Source of the DNA: Clostridia bacterium
GTDB taxonomy: Bacteria; Bacillota; Clostridia; Oscillospirales; Acutalibacteraceae
DNA length: 8,333 nt
Direction: 5' to 3'
NCBI GenBank assembly: GCA_017519685.1
Contig: JAFWRV010000208.1
Coordinates: 1-8,333 of the forward strand
This document shows positions 7,179 through 8,333 of this stretch, piece after piece. Numbering within the stretch: the stretch's first letter is position 1; the number at the start of each line of letters is the position of its first letter. The notes beneath the pieces were generated by a model. The model searched no databases and was not told the DNA's origin. It worked only from the letters and a program-made list of their open reading frames with translations. Made by a program: the position numbers and the translations under genes.

Positions 7179-8333
7179 ACATTTCCAGTCTGTATTTTGC
7201 GGCAAAGCTGTCATACAGCGCATAGTCCAGGCCGTTTCCGGATGAATACATATCGGCGTAACGGTTCTGACCGTCGAAATATCCGTTATCCGATACCGAA
7301 TAGCCCAGAATTACAAGCGATGAATCGGGGTACGCCAGCGCGTGGGCGTTGTCGGCATCGCTGCCGCCGAGGTTAATCATTGAAATCATTTTTCCGGTCG
7401 ATGAAAATACGGCGCAGAAGCCGTCATAATCACCGTAATTGGTGCTGAACCTTCCGTTTGAGGAATTGCTGTAACCGCAAACGGCGTAACCGTTTTTAAT
7501 CTTTATGAGGTCGTTTATGAAATCGTTGCCGCCGCCGTTAATGTTGCTCTGCCATCTGACAGCTCCGTCCGGGTCGATTTTAACAATCAGAGCATCCGTT
7601 CCGCCTAAGAAAACAGTGCCTTTGAGCGTTCCGAGGGTTACCGAGGAACCGGAAAGCTGATAATATCCGCCGGCAAGGCATCCTCCGTTTCCGTCGGATA
7701 CGACGCAGTTGAAATTATCTCTGCCGTTTGTTGAAAGCACGCTGTTCCAGACAAGACTGCCGTAGGCGTCGTACTTGAGAATTACATTGTCAAGCGAGCC
7801 TTTGAGCAAGCCTTTGAATGATGAAAATTCACCGTCGTTTGACAGAGTTGAAACAGAAACGAAAACATTGTTGTCGCCGTCTGTGTCAACATCTTCAACT
7901 CCCGAAACGCCGCTTCCGCCGAGATAGCGTTTCCATATTACATTACCGTCTTTGTCATAACGGATAAGAATCGAGATATTGTGACCGTAGTCGGGAAGTC
8001 CTTCAAAATCACCGTCCGTTGACGATGTCTTTCCGCCCGTGACATAGCCGTCTGATGTCGCGGCGATACAGTTTAAAACATCATATCCCGCGCCCGAAAG
8101 AACATGCATCGCTGTCTGCGTTCCGTCGGAATCAAAAACAGCCACAAACGCGTCTGTCTGATAATCCCTGCCGGTAAGGTATCCGGAAACGGCAATGTTT
8201 CCTTTTCTCAGAACGGCGATTCCGGTCGGACATACCGTCATGTTTTCATCGGTTATAAACGAGGTCCAGATTCTTTCTCCGCTCTCATTCAAAGCGCAGA
8301 CAAATCCGAAGGGCGATGAGTAGGGCGCTTCGG
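7177..8333 (-). CDS. Beta-propeller-like repeat protein, N-terminus outside window
   Basis: C-terminal 384 residues of a larger protein. The frame stays open to the right edge with no stop. A TTG at 8290-8292 could be taken as a start, but the reading continues upstream in the same style, so it is probably internal. About six degenerate repeats of roughly 60 residues are visible. Each has a hydrophobic strand with a G-Y/G-G-like pair (such as DGYVTGGKTSS), a polar S-x-DG-x-F turn, a strand like ILIRYDKDGNVIW, and often an ending of LGGSG type. This pattern resembles SBBP/delta-60-type propeller blades found in surface or exported bacterial proteins. The last repeat stops at DSFAAKYRLEM, matching the third strand of earlier blades, as expected if the ring closes with N-terminal strands. 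No catalytic motif is seen, and export cannot be judged because the N-terminus is absent. Exact function is unknown. Confidence 0.8.
   Translation of the reverse strand, partial: EAPYSSPFGFVCALNESGERIWTSFITDENMTVCPTGIAVLRKGNIAVSGYLTGRDYQTDAFVAVFDSDGTQTAMHVLSGAGYDVLNCIAATSDGYVTGGKTSSTDGDFEGLPDYGHNISILIRYDKDGNVIWKRYLGGSGVSGVEDVDTDGDNNVFVSVSTLSNDGEFSSFKGLLKGSLDNVILKYDAYGSLVWNSVLSTNGRDNFNCVVSDGNGGCLAGGYYQLSGSSVTLGTLKGTVFLGGTDALIVKIDPDGAVRWQSNINGGGNDFINDLIKIKNGYAVCGYSNSSNGRFSTNYGDYDGFCAVFSSTGKMISMINLGGSDADNAHALAYPDSSLVILGYSVSDNGYFDGQNRYADMYSSGNGLDYALYDSFAAKYRLEM

Noticed and set aside
8290..8292. TTG as the true start of the propeller gene
   Set aside because: The frame continues upstream to the window edge with propeller-like residues and no stop, and there is no clear ribosome site before the TTG, so the gene is treated as partial.

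Overview
The window looks like chromosomal DNA from a Gram-positive anaerobe of the Clostridia, most likely an Oscillospiraceae/Ruminococcus-type gut bacterium. This is inferred from three things: a glgB-glgC-glgD glycogen operon with the Firmicutes-type GlgD subunit, a zinc-ribbon/kinase/PASTA membrane protein of a clostridial type, and membrane-anchored proteins with Thr-rich and 'DENGE'-type linkers. No RNA genes, insertion sequences, CRISPR arrays or phage genes were seen, and no stretch over 300 bases lacks a gene. The longest non-coding gap is 5065-5314.

Layout. From 5064 down to the left edge, on the minus strand, runs a tightly packed operon: glgB (branching enzyme), glgC (catalytic ADP-glucose pyrophosphorylase), glgD (non-catalytic partner subunit) and the N-terminal 276 codons of an unrecognised membrane-anchored Thr-rich protein that leaves the window. 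The gene junctions are 0 nt, a 1-nt overlap and 9 nt, so translation is probably coupled. From 5315 to 7102, on the plus strand, lies a 595-residue protein with a zinc ribbon, a kinase-like domain, one membrane helix and two PASTA domains. From the right edge down to 7177, on the minus strand, lies the C-terminal part of a repeat protein that looks like a beta-propeller. It converges on the kinase-like gene, and the two share one strong hairpin terminator.

Control. The 250-nt AT-rich gap at 5065-5314 carries two back-to-back sigma-A-type promoters: TTGAAT-17-TATAAT toward glgB and a perfect TTGACA-17-TATAAT toward the kinase-like gene. A short direct repeat, TTTGACGA, lies between them and could be a regulator site.

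How the genes work together. GlgC and GlgD would form ADP-glucose from glucose-1-phosphate and ATP, and GlgB would add alpha-1,6 branches to the growing glucan. Glycogen synthase (glgA) is not in the window and must be encoded elsewhere. The most unusual item is the kinase-like protein: it has lost the usual catalytic residues at the P-loop, the VAIK lysine, the HRD aspartate and the DFG aspartate while keeping an intact fold and PASTA ectodomain. It is therefore best read as a PASTA pseudokinase, probably a cell-envelope sensor or scaffold rather than an enzyme. Any link between it and glycogen metabolism rests only on the shared divergent promoter region.
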